Of a stretch of 64,000 bases of DNA, positions 11,425 to 23,421 are shown one piece after another. The stretch comes from Laccaria trichodermophora. Taxonomy: Eukaryota > Basidiomycota > Agaricomycetes > Agaricales > Hydnangiaceae. The position numbers and the translations under genes are program-made. The notes beneath the pieces were generated by a model. It made no database searches, was not told where the DNA came from, and worked only from the letters and a program-made list of their open reading frames with translations. The DNA lies in assembly GCA_018417955.1 (NCBI GenBank), contig JACTVC010000002.1:3286001-3350000 (forward strand), written 5' to 3'. How positions within the stretch are numbered: position 1 is the first letter of the stretch; every line of letters begins with the position of its first letter.

Positions 11425-11914
11425 AGTATGCACAGGACTACTGGCCATGGGAACTAGTTTGGATGGATGGACACTTGGTGTCTGAAGGCCCATCAAGAAT
11501 ATGCATTGCCTACCGACATTCTACAATTCTAAGCACACCACCATTGTCTAAATGAATACTACAAGCTAGCCAACTAGATCAGAAGGTTTGACTTCGCTTC
11601 GTATTATTAATCTCAAGCTAGGATATTTCAAACAGAAGGTCCCCAAGCATTTTGTCCGTCCCCAACATTCGTTTTCAAAACAGGCAGTCATCCGCGGTCT
11701 TACTACCCTGCCCTTTTCAGATGAAGCTTTTCGACATGGAGGTTCAAGAGGTTCTACGTCAAAATAAGGCGGTTGCCGACTATTTCCACCCATAGAATGG
11801 CGCCAGTCATACCCATCATTTCTCAAGCCAGAAAGGCGCTGTTCCCTTTCTATGCCTTGGGATCTTGATCATTGAGTTCTATTACCCAATTTCCATCGTA
11901 GTCATGCACCCCCC
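11425..11914. other. Stretch without recognised genes
   Basis: No coding similarity, repeat or RNA gene was recognised between the helicase unit and the next small gene. Confidence 0.4.
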
Positions 11915-12408
11915 ATGTTTAGTAACCTAAAATGTTATTTGCGTTCGCATGTGTGCCGTCGCCCGCGCTACTTCCACCAAATCGTTCCCACTCATAACCC
12001 ACTAACACATAGATTCATTGACGCCCCAATGCTGCTTGCACTACGGAATAACCGGCCACGTCGCCAGAAGGCCGACCATGCTCAAAGGTGTATTGGGCGT
12101 TGCCTTGCGCATCAGAGTGCCACAGTCGAGACTAAGGGCTACCAGATAGCCCATTGGGTTTTGATGTAAGTCGTTTCCTATGAAATCGAAGTAAATCTAA
12201 TAATTACATCGCAAGGGGTGGCCTTCACCACAGTCAATCCGACGACCGTCCTCATTATACCCTCCGAGCTTTCGGAGCCGATGGAACTGGTCTTTTGACG
12301 TATCATGTATATCCAGAAGGCAAGGGTGTGCTCTTTAATAACGGCAGATACAAGTGGATGACGGGAGGGCGTAAAGTGAACTTCGAAAACGAGTGTGAAC
12401 CGTTTTGA
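11915..12408 (+). CDS. Small hypothetical protein, two exons
   Basis: Exons 11915-12165 and 12216-12408 splice in frame (GTAAGT donor, GCAAG acceptor) into 147 residues. A later start at 12030 is equally possible. The second exon reads as a compact globular segment (FGADGTGLLTYHVYPEG, then YKWMTGGRKV). The stop TGA falls just before another perfect donor (GTAAGT, 12410) whose acceptor would be CTACAG near 12466-12471. Either there is a 3'-UTR intron or the ancestral protein ran on and has been cut by mutation. No family was recognised. Confidence 0.35.
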
Positions 12409-13571
12409 GGTAAGTTCCCCTCAATCAACTATTGGTGTCGCATCGCCCTTACTGTCCTTTTTTTCTACAGCATATCTTCTAGCGAACTATGTTTCTTTTG
12501 ACCTGACCCCCCGATTTGCAGTACCACACTCGTCTTCTACGATACACCGCCAGCCTAGGCTGTACTAAATTACCAAAAAGCCCTGTGTACACCCACAAGG
12601 CTCTATACCCCAGGTTGTGCAATGATGCATTTTGTCCATAAGCAATCTTTTGTGCATCCTGTTTTTATAAATGTTGACCTTCGGAATTTCGAAAAAAATT
12701 TGGTTTTTGTCAGCAAATTAGCCCCTGAAATAGGTTTTCGTTCCTCAGAAAAGAATCACGGTTCTTTGGATTGTTTTTAGATCAAAATGTGATTCTTGTT
12801 TTGATTGTTCGTGGTTCTGCCATCAAATACTGTCGTTTGGATGTAATATTGTATTTCCTCCATCAATATCAGTCCGCTGTCCATCAATGACAGGCGGAAG
12901 ACATCTTTCCTTCCGTCAACACATCCGCCGTATGATTTCCGTCCTTCCGCGCTCATATATTTGTCACCGTCGTATGTTTGTCGTTATTTTATTTTATTTC
13001 TACTTCATTTGGGGTGCGCTAGCGCACCCCACCAGGATGTATGTCTTCCTCATGGATGCCTGTTGGTAACATACTCATTATACTTATTGCATAAATGGAA
13101 ATTATGCCACACGACGCGGAATGGCGTTGCAAAGCGACGCTTGTTCGACTTCAACCAAACGTCACGTGATTCGCAAACCTCAACCGCTCTCCTTTCCCAA
13201 CAGCCCTCAGAGTTCAAAATCATTGCACAATGTTAGTTTACACCATACTATTGATGTTTTAACCTTTTTGTGTCACCCACCACGAGGATATAATTTTTAC
13301 AAGTTCTTTTAAGCTTTTTGTTCTAAGTTGAGAGTGTTGACCTTAACGGAGCTCCTGCATATGCAGCAAGAAAATTTTATACAGCAAGATATACGACAAG
13401 ATATCACTACGAAAGAATATGGGCTAGCGGGCTCAAGCCCCGTACGCTAAAGCTTGCGCTTACGCCTCTTGGAAGGGGAAGCGGCCGGCACTTGAGGAAC
13501 GAGACTCGAGCGCCCACGCTTTTTGAGAGTCGAAGCAGCCGGTTTTTGAGAGAAAATGCTAGAGAACAGTG
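12409..13571. other. Non-coding interval with a short palindrome
   Basis: AT-rich sequence containing a palindrome GGGTGCGCTAGCGCACCC at about 13012-13029. The 3' part (about 13320-13571) is probably the 3' UTR of the minus-strand gene that ends at 13572. Confidence 0.4.
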
Positions 13572-16011
13572 TCAAATAGAGTCAGGGAGATTCAGTAAGG
13601 TCCAATCGTACCTCGATGAGCCCGAATCCGACGAGCCTAAAAGCTGGGACATGACCCAGCTAACATCTTCCACAGCGGCGATCCATCCGGCATGGGATGA
13701 ACGGTCATCTCCGAGGGTAGTGGCCCACCAAAACAAAGTCGCGAGAACGGTGTACCAGCCGTTCTGCCCATGCTTACGAAGACAGGCCCATGCATCCTCC
13801 CCATCCAAAGGGCCGCGATGCGTCGTAGGCAAGACCCCTTCCACCTCCGTTGCTCCACGCGCAATCGGTTGCAAACCCTTCCACCATGCCCACCACGCCT
13901 GCTCGAACGCTGGCAGCTTCTGGAGGGTAATTTTTGGGGTGGCTTTACGGCCACGAGCAATCCACCACGCTACCTCGTCCGGTCTCTTGTCACTTTTGAA
14001 GCCAGTCCCCGCTCCTCCAATGCCAAAGCCAGTCCGTTTTTCGAGCTCGACGTACTTCAAAATTATCGATGCGAAGGCCGATCCGAGATCACCAGACGTC
14101 AACTGTGCGTAAGCCTTCCCGAACCACGCTGGCCACTTCACATCCACGGGAGGGAGGGTCACAGAAAGAGGGGGTTGCCGACCTTCAATCATAAGCGGCG
14201 GTAGGACGGTAGAGAGGGGAGCGGCCACAGCAATTGAAGTTGATTCCTGAACGACGGGCGCGTGGGGAATATCACCATCTACCGCATCCGGCTCAGGAAG
14301 CTGGATGGATGGCGGATGACCTGTATTGACAGGTGCTTCCACGGTTTTCTCATTATCTCCGGTGAAGCGTAAGGGATCCATCGTTGTCCCTTTCGTACTT
14401 TTCCTGGATCTGATGCTCGGTAGATGCTCGTCCTCGTCGCTGGTGAGTTCTTCTCCACTGCTGCTCTCCGCATCATCCTCGTCGTCGTCGTCGTCCTCAT
14501 CCTCATCCTCGGCATTCGACTCCTCATCGCGATGCTTCTTTTGCTTCTTCTGCTTCTTCCGAGGTTTGACCGACCCCTTCTTTGTTCTCTTACGTTTTTT
14601 CTTATCTCCGATGGCGGCTAGGGCTGAAACCGAACCCGAGGGAGTGGTTCGAGCGCCCTCCCTGTCGATGTTGGAGGTGGAGGCAGTGGGGTTGGTAGAG
14701 AGTGCGGCGATCTCGCTGTCGGAGAGAGCGCGCGCTCGTTGTTCCTCAGGAGCTATAGATTTTCTTCTTTGATAAAGGGTTCAATTTCAAAGAAAATACG
14801 AACGTACTGTAGCATGTCTTGAGGAACTCGAGAAATTGGTCCTTAACAATTTTGTAACCTTCTTTATCAGCTGTTCCCCAAGGTTTCGGGACAGGTGCCT
14901 TGTTCAGCCCCTGATGGAGGCTGAAAACATAGTTAGAAAGTCGCGTCAATAGCAGAGATAACGAACAACCAAGTACCTCATAATGTTGAGTACCCCCTTT
15001 TTCATCGGCTCAGGTCCCCCCAATAAAACCGTGACGTGCATCCCCAGAGCTTGTCCGAGTCCATGTACTACCGGGCCCAAGACGTTCGGAAGCTTGTTGA
15101 GAGCTCTGATGGAAAAAAGTCAACGCCACGACAAACATATGAAACAAAGGAACGTACAGCTGAGCCTCTTTTGGAGGCAACAACTCAGGTAAGTTGTCCC
15201 TGAGGTTCTGATAGGCGTCCTTCGCCTCCTGATGATCTTTCTTTGCCTTGTCGTTCCACAACTCTTGTTCCTCCTCACTCAACTTCTCAAACTCGAGTTT
15301 CTTGAACTTATTGCACTCGGACGCGCGTTGAGCTTCTGGCTTCCCCCCCGCTTGGAACGATTCGTCGAATGCGGCCTTCATGGATGGGAAGTTCGCTTTC
15401 CCCCACACTGCCCATCCAGTAGTCAGCTTGGAGGGGCCTGAGTCTGTACCGAGCAGCCTATCGAGAAGAATGGCTGCTGGATTGGCGGCAGCTGACTTGG
15501 GACATTTTTTAGAGGCTCGTTTTGTGCGGCGATCGAACCAGTTAGTAAGCGACTGCAGATGAGATGTATTGAGCGATGAGATCGAATAATATGCTGACCC
15601 ACTTACAGTGCGCATTCGTTCGATGACTTTGCCTTTTGTAGCGCTGTCCTCATCAGATAGGCGCTCGAAACCACCTTCACCAAGAGGCACGCGTGGTTGG
15701 ACGACGTCCGGATCCTCCTTGACAGTAAGAGTCCAGTGGAATTTCGCAAACCACGCATTCACGATTTTGTCGATTAGATCCGAGCACGCCTCACGGTTAG
15801 GGTGAGTGAGCGCAGCATTGAATTCGTCAATGTAACCGTTTAGGAACTCGAGGCGAGCACCTTTCGCCCAGTTGCGCGTCAAGGGCTTAAGTAGTGGCTG
15901 TGCATTGACCCTGCAATGTTGATGGGCTCACGCTCAGCATTCAGCATGTAACATCATCAACTCGACTTACAAGGTTTTAGGCTCCTCGACGCTGGAGCCG
16001 ACGGCAGCCAT
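13572..16011 (-). CDS. Nuclear-type unknown protein, agaricomycete family
   Basis: Six exons read on the minus strand: 16011-15971, 15910-15607, 15552-15158, 15105-14977, 14920-14808 and 14752-13572. They join in frame to 720 residues, and every intron has GT...AG. The N-terminal part contains WFDRRTKRASKKCP, followed by a charged helical stretch (KLEFEKLSEEEQELW). Between about residues 345 and 410 is a basic run (KKKRKRTKKG, a likely nuclear localisation signal), then an Asp/Glu-only tract of about 20 residues. The C-terminus is Trp-rich (EVAWWIARGRKATPKI, FEQAWWAWWKGLQP). This layout is one I recall from a multi-copy mushroom family of unknown function. It is divergently arranged with the gene at 16379, sharing a 367-bp promoter interval. 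Confidence 0.75.
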
Positions 16012-16378
16012 ATCAAAGTTTTAAGGTGGGGAATCGCACAATGGATGGTATCGCCAACCGTACGTACTTATCAGTTGTTTGGCCAACCGTCAAAAAGCTC
16101 ATTTACGTTTTTTCCTGCTCTGGAAGGCACTGGAACCAACAGCGGCCATGGCAAGGTCTTAGGGTGGGCAATTGCACTACCGAAGGTATCCAAAGCACGT
16201 CTTTTGTTGATTATTTGGCTAAACGTCGCTCATTTTATGTTTTATCCGCTGTGGGAAGGAATCTGAGAAGACAGTTTTCACCCCAGGTATAAAGGCGTCG
16301 CCCTTTTTTACCCCCCACCATCTTCAACTACACTACCAGTCAAATTTTCAACGACATCACCGTCTACGCTACTCTACG
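16012..16378. promoter_or_regulatory. Divergent promoter with an imperfect tandem duplication
   Basis: The only space between two outward-reading genes. An imperfect duplication of about 110-125 bp (about 16019-16145 and 16156-16268) repeats blocks such as GGTGGG, GTATC, TTTGGC and GCTCATTT in the same order. TATAAAG at 16288-16294 lies about 85 bp before ATG 16379 and is a credible TATA box for the rightward gene. A CT/CA-rich leader follows it. Confidence 0.55.
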
Positions 16379-17299
16379 ATGGCGCAACTTTCTGCGAATG
16401 GTGAATCAGACCGTCCTGATTCGCCCTTATCAGTCGAAGGTAAAGGGCTTGCTTCCCCCACTTCCATTTTCCATTACTCACCCTACTCTAGCCATCGAAG
16501 AAAGCTTCAGAAGCCTCAGACTCACGCCTAACCTCACGTCGGCAATCATCCAAGCCCTCCTCAACATCTCAATCGCGGATGCCACAGCTTCCTCCCTCGA
16601 CAATGCGACCCCAATTGCCACCACTCAGACGTGCGGCGCGGAAAACCGTGACACCTTTTCTGTGCCAGAAACGTACAGAGAGGAGGCGGTGACTACTGCT
16701 CCAGCAACCTTTCGTGTTTTGTCTCCTGCTGTGGCCGCTGCTCCCATTGTGATCAGACACGCCGTTTCCACTCCTGCTGCACGCGATGTTCTCGCTCCCA
16801 CTGCCAATCCCGCTGCAACCCAATCCATCGTTTCATCTGCCATTGTAACCGCCACAACCGCACAGATTGCGACGCCGACTGCAGATGCACCTGTTGCGGT
16901 TCCCGGCGCAGGAGCCGCTGTTGTTACTCCGGCTACAGCTGCTCCCATTATTGCACCCCAAGCCACGCTGACTGGAGCTGCGTCTGTTGTTGCAACGACG
17001 CCCACTGTGGCTGCACCAACCTCAACGACGGCTCCTGCGGTCAATTACCATTTGCCCGCCGCCGGAGCTGCAGGACCCTATTACTGCGTTACTCGCGGGA
17101 GGGACATTGGTGTTTACGCAGGGTGGTAAGTTTTAATCTTCACGTCGCGCGGATATTTGACTCACATCTCGATAGGGAGCATGTTTCTCCCCTCGTCATT
17201 GGGGTCTCGCGTGCAGTCTTTGGCCGCGTTGACAGTATTCAGGAAGGGCAGAATCGCATGCATGCAGCAGAGAGCGCTGGGCTCACGGCGAGACTCTGA
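16379..17299 (+). CDS. RNase H1 N-terminal (hybrid-binding) domain protein
   Basis: Exons 16379-16439, 16492-17125 and 17176-17299 give 272 residues. Residues about 22-45 form a small helical segment. Residues about 80-215 are an Ala/Thr/Pro-rich linker without structure. The C-terminus (about 220-265) reads PYYCVTRGRDIGVYAGW, then EHVSPLVIGVSRAVFGRV. This is the pattern of the RNase H1 N-terminal/caulimovirus VI fold, which binds RNA-DNA hybrids. No RNase H catalytic domain follows, so this is a binding-only protein. Such short proteins are common in mushrooms, often near repeats. Start chosen at the first ATG after the TATA box. Confidence 0.7.
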
Positions 17300-17961
17300 T
17301 CTAGTAGCGCGATGTCAATATATCTTTCCATATTTTGTAGCCCCGTCTTGTAGCCTACCTTACCACACGAAGTCCTGTCGTCTCCTTTTCATGTAGTGGT
17401 AATGGTCTCCGGAAAAAAAAAAATATGTGCAGTTCACCCCCCCACCTTGCGAGCCCGTAACCATATTGACTTAACGAACGATTCCATGGACGTGAAATGC
17501 CAGGTGTTCCCGAAATAGAAATCCTCCATAAGAAAGAAACAAAAGTTCAATGAGCTCCAGCGCACTCAATTCTTAATCCTGCCATTAGAAATTTTGAATA
17601 TGGGCCCTCGAGATACTCAATAATGTAATGGCCAAAAGATTTGGGTGGTACATGTAGTCTAGTATAAAAGTCAGAAGAATGCTTGGTAGAAACTGCTAGA
17701 TCGCAATTTACAAGTAGTGAATTATGATGACCTTCTATTGCTTTCAAGCGGCCTGAAACCTCTCCAAAGTCTTTCCTCCAAAAAATTACATATTTCGAGA
17801 GTGGTTTACCAAGGCTTTCTACCTATGGCATCCATTTATTTTATTTCAACGAAATGCTTTCACAAAGCGCAATAGATCGTACGAAGATGTAGTGTATACA
17901 CTTGTTTATCTGGCAACATTTCACTTGCATTTCACGCGTCCAAGCTCATATCTGCGCCGGC
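17300..17961. other. Intergenic stretch, no gene seen
   Basis: Contains an A-run (about 17416-17425) and ordinary A/T-rich sequence. It is the downstream flank of the RNase H1-N gene and the promoter of the next gene. Confidence 0.4.
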
Positions 17962-18653
17962 ATGGGTCGTCTTCGTCTGCACAGTACTCCGGAGGAGAAG
18001 GTTTCTGCGAGGCGCGAGAGCTGCAAAATATATTATGAAAAGTGAGTCTATCTCATTCTATGGAAGTGCGGCGCTCACACATACCTCAGAAACAGGAAGA
18101 AAATCCGCCGTCGGTCGCGTTATCAATACCAAAAGAAAGTCAAGGAGGATCGGAAGCAGAAATCTTCCAAACTACAGAAAGACAACGCATCAGAACTAGC
18201 ACCGCCAGAGGAACTCAGGTAAGTTCCCCACTTGTCCCAACGAAACAACCCTGACTCGGCCTCAATACTAGTGAAGATCCCTTGACATTCGTTTCTCAGT
18301 CTAAAATTCATTTCGACCACATGACCAATGGCTCACTGTACGACTACGTCGACCTTATTGTTATGGCTTGCATCGAACGTCCGGATCTTGCCCTCGGGAT
18401 TTTAGAGGAGCAAGGCAAGGTCTGGATGGAATTCATCCTAGGCCTTCACCAAGCGCTCGACAGCATTCTTCAAGAATATGGATGCGGAGAAGAGTGGAAA
18501 GGGGCGGACCTAGTGGTGAAAGATTTCCGGCACGTTCTCGCGCTCATCGAGGATGTCCACGCCCATGCGCTCACTGCCCTGGATGAGATGGCTGACTGGC
18601 GTGAAAGCGGCATCTATGGGTACCAGATCTGCCAGGAAGTCAAGGACGCGTAA
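17962..18653 (+). CDS. Small basic-N-terminus protein, mushroom family of unknown function
   Basis: Exons 17962-18041, 18090-18218 and 18272-18653 join in frame to 196 residues. The N-terminal 60 residues are strongly basic and helical (STPEEKVSARRESCKIYYEK, then KIRRRSRYQYQKK), resembling the nuclear/DNA-binding leader shared by many short mushroom proteins. The C-terminal 130 residues are acidic and helical, without a known motif (FILGLHQALDSILQEYG). Intron donors are GTGAGT and GTAAGT, acceptors CTCAG and TACTAG. It stands in a same-strand series with the next gene and the KDZ transposase gene. Function unknown. Confidence 0.65.
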
Positions 18654-18831
18654 TTACAACTCTATCTCAATTATTTACTGAGCCCATCTACATTCTCGCT
18701 TGTATCACGCTTGACTGTGCAGCAATCCACAAATTTTGGTATGTATCAACTGTATAGTTGAAATCCGATAAAGTTTAGTTGTAGGTAATTATATTGCCAC
18801 GCGCTGTAGCCTCAACCTTCCAATTTCTACC

Positions 18832-19553
18832 ATGCCCAAGCGTTCAATCCGACCCAAGGTCACTGTTATCGTCGCTCCCGACATCTCGTTTAAGGTCCCA
18901 AGCCGGAAGCTAAAGGACCCTGAACCTGAGGTATGTATGTTTAAAATAGATTGTGTTGACCCTGATATAACGATCGATCACAGATCTCAATTTTCCGTGA
19001 CCTTGGCATTTACCTCTCTCGCCGAAATAAGCGAGCGGTTCAAGTGAAGCTCTTGAAACTGCTGCTTCCCAGTTTCTTCGCAGCGTACGAACAGGGGCAA
19101 ACCCAGGCCTTTTTTGAGCGCGCATACCAAGTCTGGTTCCTGCGTTTTCCCGACCCCGAGCATCAGATTACGGTGGAGGAGAGCTATGGCGAAGATCCTG
19201 AGTACACGGAATTCATTCGCAAGCAACGTGAAAAGGTATGTCTTCAATCTTGATTGTTCTCTGCCGGACGCGCCGCTTACCTACCAATTATTCAGTGGCT
19301 AAGGGGCCAGATTCGCTGGTTGGCCTTCCGTTTCCCATCCATGGTTGATAACCCTGTGCCAGCAAACCCAACTTGGATGGTTCTGATGAATGTCGCAATT
19401 AAGGAGATCATGAGTACCTTGGAGGTGCCTCATGATCGCACGGACTGTGAAGAGGCACTGAAGGCAATTGAAAAGGTAGTCCAGGACTCGCTTGCGAGCG
19501 CGCGTGCTGCCGGAAACCCTGAGGTCGAAATATTCCGTGCTCCCGCAAAATAG
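18832..19553 (+). CDS. Hypothetical protein, three exons
   Basis: Exons 18832-18930, 18984-19235 and 19296-19553 join in phase 0 to 202 residues. The short N-terminus is basic. The rest is helical, with aromatic-rich stretches (YEQGQTQAFFERAYQVWFLR; EKWLRGQIRWLAFRFP). No family could be named; the pattern resembles N-terminal modules of other multi-copy mushroom proteins. It ends 130 bp before the KDZ transposase start and shares its strand. Confidence 0.6.
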
Positions 19554-19682
19554 TTGTAGTCGCGTTCTATAATACATACATACTTTTTGTGCAAAACATG
19601 CATACTTTTCGTGCATTTGGCCGTTGTGGTCACGCGACAGAACGAGATACAGAGTCCGAATCAACGTGCCTTTTATTTTCCC

Positions 19683-22600
19683 ATGAGATCCAAACGCAAA
19701 ACAAAGACTTATGTTGTGCTACACAACGAATCTGACGACGAGACACTCGCCATTCCACACGCCCGTTCTTTCCACATAACCGGTGATGGTCTTCGCATTC
19801 AGCCAACCCCCGCCTCTCCACAAAAAGGGACTTCAAGTCGTTATTCCCCTCCTCCGAGTCCCGTGTATGACTGGAATCCAAGCGCGTTGTACGAAGAGGG
19901 CGTGAATGATCTCTTAGCTCTGGATCGACCATCTGAGGAAGAGGGGCTTGCAGCCGTTTCAAATGTCGCTGGAAAGGTTGCTGCAAAACGGTATCCAACT
20001 TCGGTACGTCTTTTATTCTCTGAGTTACGTCAACTTACACTAGATTTGAAGGATGTGCCACTCCTAGACTGGGCCGGTCGGGGGAAGGGGGATCCTGGAT
20101 ATAGGGATGAGTTCCTTGCAGAGATGTTGCGTTTGGAGGGTCGTGGCGATGGTCGGTTGCGGGGGTGCATGTCTTGCTCCTCCGCTGACGGGGCCTATCG
20201 TTGTGAAGATTGCATAGGGGGAATCATTGAATGTTGCAGCTGTTGCCTTAAGCGACACCGTCACCTGCCACTTCATATTATCCAGGTACGAGCTGCGCTT
20301 TTGTTGGTTGATCTAGCGCTGAATCACTGCAGCAATGGCATCAGCATTTCTTTCAGAAGACAACGCTCAAGGACATGGGACTACGTGTGCAACTCGGGCA
20401 CATGGGTTCCCCTTGCCTAGTTCCGAGGCCCGGCCACACGGATTTCATAGTCCTTCACACAAATGGCCTACATTATGTTGCGGTCGATTTTTGTGGCTGT
20501 GACCACCGCATAACGAGTCGACAACAACTACTTAGAATAGAGTGGTACCCGGCAACTGTTCACTATCCACAGACTTGCGCCACATTCCGTCTACTTGAGC
20601 TCTTTCACACGATTACTCTTACTGGGAAGCTGTCGGCTCACGAATTTTACAAGGTGCTCGAGCATCTCACAGACAATACCGACCTGAATGTTCCCAAGGT
20701 AAGTCAAACTTTTCAGTGTCTGGCGGAAGGTGACGTGTCTTTTTCAGACACGGTATAAGTCACTCATGCGAATGATACGTGAGTTCCGCCATCTCAAATT
20801 GATGAAGCGCAACGGTCGGGGAAACATCAAGAACGGCCTCATTAGTACCGGCCCCTCGGATTTGACTGTACCTTGTCCCGCTTGTCCGATCCCCGGTATC
20901 AATTTGCAAGATGAATGGGAACAAGTTCCCAAAGAAATGAGGTACGAAATTCGGTCACCTTTGTTTTATCTACATTTAACAATCCTGCAGGTTTCTTTAT
21001 ACGTTGATCCTAGCATTGGATGCGAACTTTCGGTTGAAGAACCTGATGCGGTCGTCGATCAAGAAGGACCCCGGATTACATACTGGCATGGCCTACTTCA
21101 CCGACGACGAGCCGTACCGCAAACATATTTTGAAGTACGCGACACAAAAGGATGTAAGTTGATCTTAATTCTCCCACGCACTTTTCTGATGATACCCCTC
21201 ATCTTTTAGATCAGCTCTTGCAGCGGATTCAAAACATTGGCCCATGCTGAAACCAAATTTTCAGCGGGGCTGCGGTCAACGGGGGTCGGCATGGCTTTGT
21301 GCGCCCGTCACGAAATTGTAAGAAGTGGTGGAGTAGGCGATCTCCAGAAGGGAGAAAGGTTCGTCTCCTTTGAATGTAACAATACGAAGCTAACGGAGCG
21401 CGATCAGATATTGCAATATGGATTACATTTTGTTGTCCGCGCTCGCTCCCGTACTGGTCCTCGGAGTTTTTATATCGTACGATATCGCCTGCCAGTTCAA
21501 AGTCAACTTCTTCGACCGCATGGAAGCTCTCCCCGACCACCTGAAGTTACCCGATGGCGTTTCCACCGATTGGGGCATTCCCAAATGCCACTGCCCCATG
21601 CACAAACTACCTTGTCAAGCCCCCCATTCCCTTAACTTCAAGTCGGGTGTGGGACGAACTGACGGCGAGGGGATTGAGCGGAGTTGGGCCGAGATGAACC
21701 GAGTGGCCAATAGCACCAAAGAGATGGGCCCGGGATCTCGCCATGATACGCTTGACGATCATTTCGGTCACCACAATTGGAGGAAGTACATCTCGCTCGG
21801 TAAGTTTTGCCTATTCATCATTGGGTTGGTTGTTAACATTCTTTTACGAACAGGTACAACGTTACATTCCCGACTACTACTGGCTGTCAAGGAACAGAAG
21901 CGGCAAGAACAGATCTTCAATGAATTCACGGACTCTCTTCGTGAGGGTGGTAAGGTTGATATTGAGCAGTGGACGGCGATGATCGTCGCTTGGGAGAAAG
22001 ACCCGAGAAAGACGAACCCCTACGTTTCTCTCGTCACTCGTAAGTTCTCATCTGAATTAGATAAATATATTTTAACGTGCCTTGCTCTAGATGCATCGCA
22101 AAACGACGTCAAGAACCAACTTTTGGAAGAGGAAAAGAAAGACCTTGCGGCAGGTGTACCGCATATCCATTCAACGGGACCAACAGCGTTCATCTCGATG
22201 GGTTTAATGATAGAGGAAACTCAGTAAGACTGTTCTCATTCACACATTCAATCACAACTAATTTTTTTATCATCCAGACGGCGCATTGCATGGGATGCGA
22301 GGAGACCCGAAGAATTGACAATACATCAAGATAACGAACTACAACAACGGCGGCTGGTGCTGATGCGCCAAGTAAAACAATTTCGAAGCATGCAAGATGT
22401 CTACACCCCTGCAGCCGCCGTCATGCTCGCTCAAACGGAGGAAGCTCAGCAACATCTTCCTGAGGCGAAACGCGTCCAACCTGAGGTCGAGCACCAGGAG
22501 TTGTGGCTGCCCTCTGCGCTTCCAGCCAATCATCGCATGCACAGCTGCCGGGTAGGTTTGATCGATATTGAAACAAGACTTCGGCAAGCACAGTGCCTGG

Positions 22601-23421
22601 ACGCACTCGAGAAGATTCGGACTCTACAACGAGGTCGGCTGTCTTTCATTGGCTTTCACAACAGAAACGTACGAGGCCAGAACCCGACGACACGAGCAGC
22701 AGACACAATCAACCGGATCGAGGACAAGTGCAAGGCACTGGCTGTCAAGTACCGCGCGACACGTCGGGCACTATTCGACCTTATGGGTCCAGGCGATTGG
22801 GAGAGGGAGCTTAAGGAGCTCAACGATGGAGACCTAACGACGCCTGATGGCACCGAAATCAGCATAGAGGATCCTAACGAGGAGATCGGACCGGATGGGC
22901 GCCTTTTGTCGAAGAAACGGCGAATCGCTCTTGAAAGGGGACTCGGGGAGGGTAGGCGCGTGGTTTCGTGGATTTGGACAATGAAAGGGTCAGCGGGCAA
23001 TGGAGAAGACAACGAATTGAATGAGGGTAAGTCAATGTCGGTTCAGTATATCCAGGCGCTAAGTCTTTTTTCTATAGCTTTATGTGTTGAGTGGGCCAAG
23101 GCACGAGCAAGAAGCCTACGGTGGTCGGAGGAGGTGATGTTGTTGAAAGAAGAGATGAGGAGGGTGAGGAAAACGCTTGAATGGAAGGCTTCGTGGTGGG
23201 ACGACCGCCAAGAAGGCTGGTTGGGTTTAGACGCAGCAGCAAGCGAGGGGGTCAAAGCATATGCGGCGCGACAGGCGAGAATCCAGCGCGATCTTCACGC
23301 GAGATTCACTCGTCTGTGGGACCAGCCTCTCGTGCCTTTTGTGCGTGAGGAGGACAGCGGTGAGGGAAGCACGATGGTCCTCGATCCCGTCGTCGAGGCT
23401 TTCTTCGAGGACGAAGAGTGA
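19683..23421 (+). CDS. KDZ (Kyakuja-Dileera-Zisupton) family transposase, apparently intact
   Basis: Eleven exons join in frame to 1,076 residues: 19683-20003, 20052-20285, 20333-20698, 20748-20941, 20991-21153, 21210-21358, 21408-21799, 21854-22039, 22091-22223, 22278-23026 and 23078-23421. A CxC2-type cysteine cluster (about 146-190) contains CMSCSS, CEDC and CCSCC, followed by the HRHLPLHIIQ segment. The DDE core shows LALDANFRL (D382), SYDIACQF (D501) and DGEGIERSW (E563/E566), the family signatures, so all acidic catalytic positions seem present. The C-terminal 350 residues are charged and helical. The enzyme cuts and joins DNA at the ends of KDZ transposons; this family co-expands with TET/JBP genes in basidiomycetes. 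I could not identify its terminal repeats. No stop or frameshift was found. An upstream in-frame ATG at 19587 exists, but 19683 gives a more usual basic N-terminus. Confidence 0.9.

Noticed and set aside
13572..14112. Plus-strand frame of 206 codons (13492-14112)
   Set aside because: It overlaps the last exon of the well-supported minus-strand gene; shadow frame.
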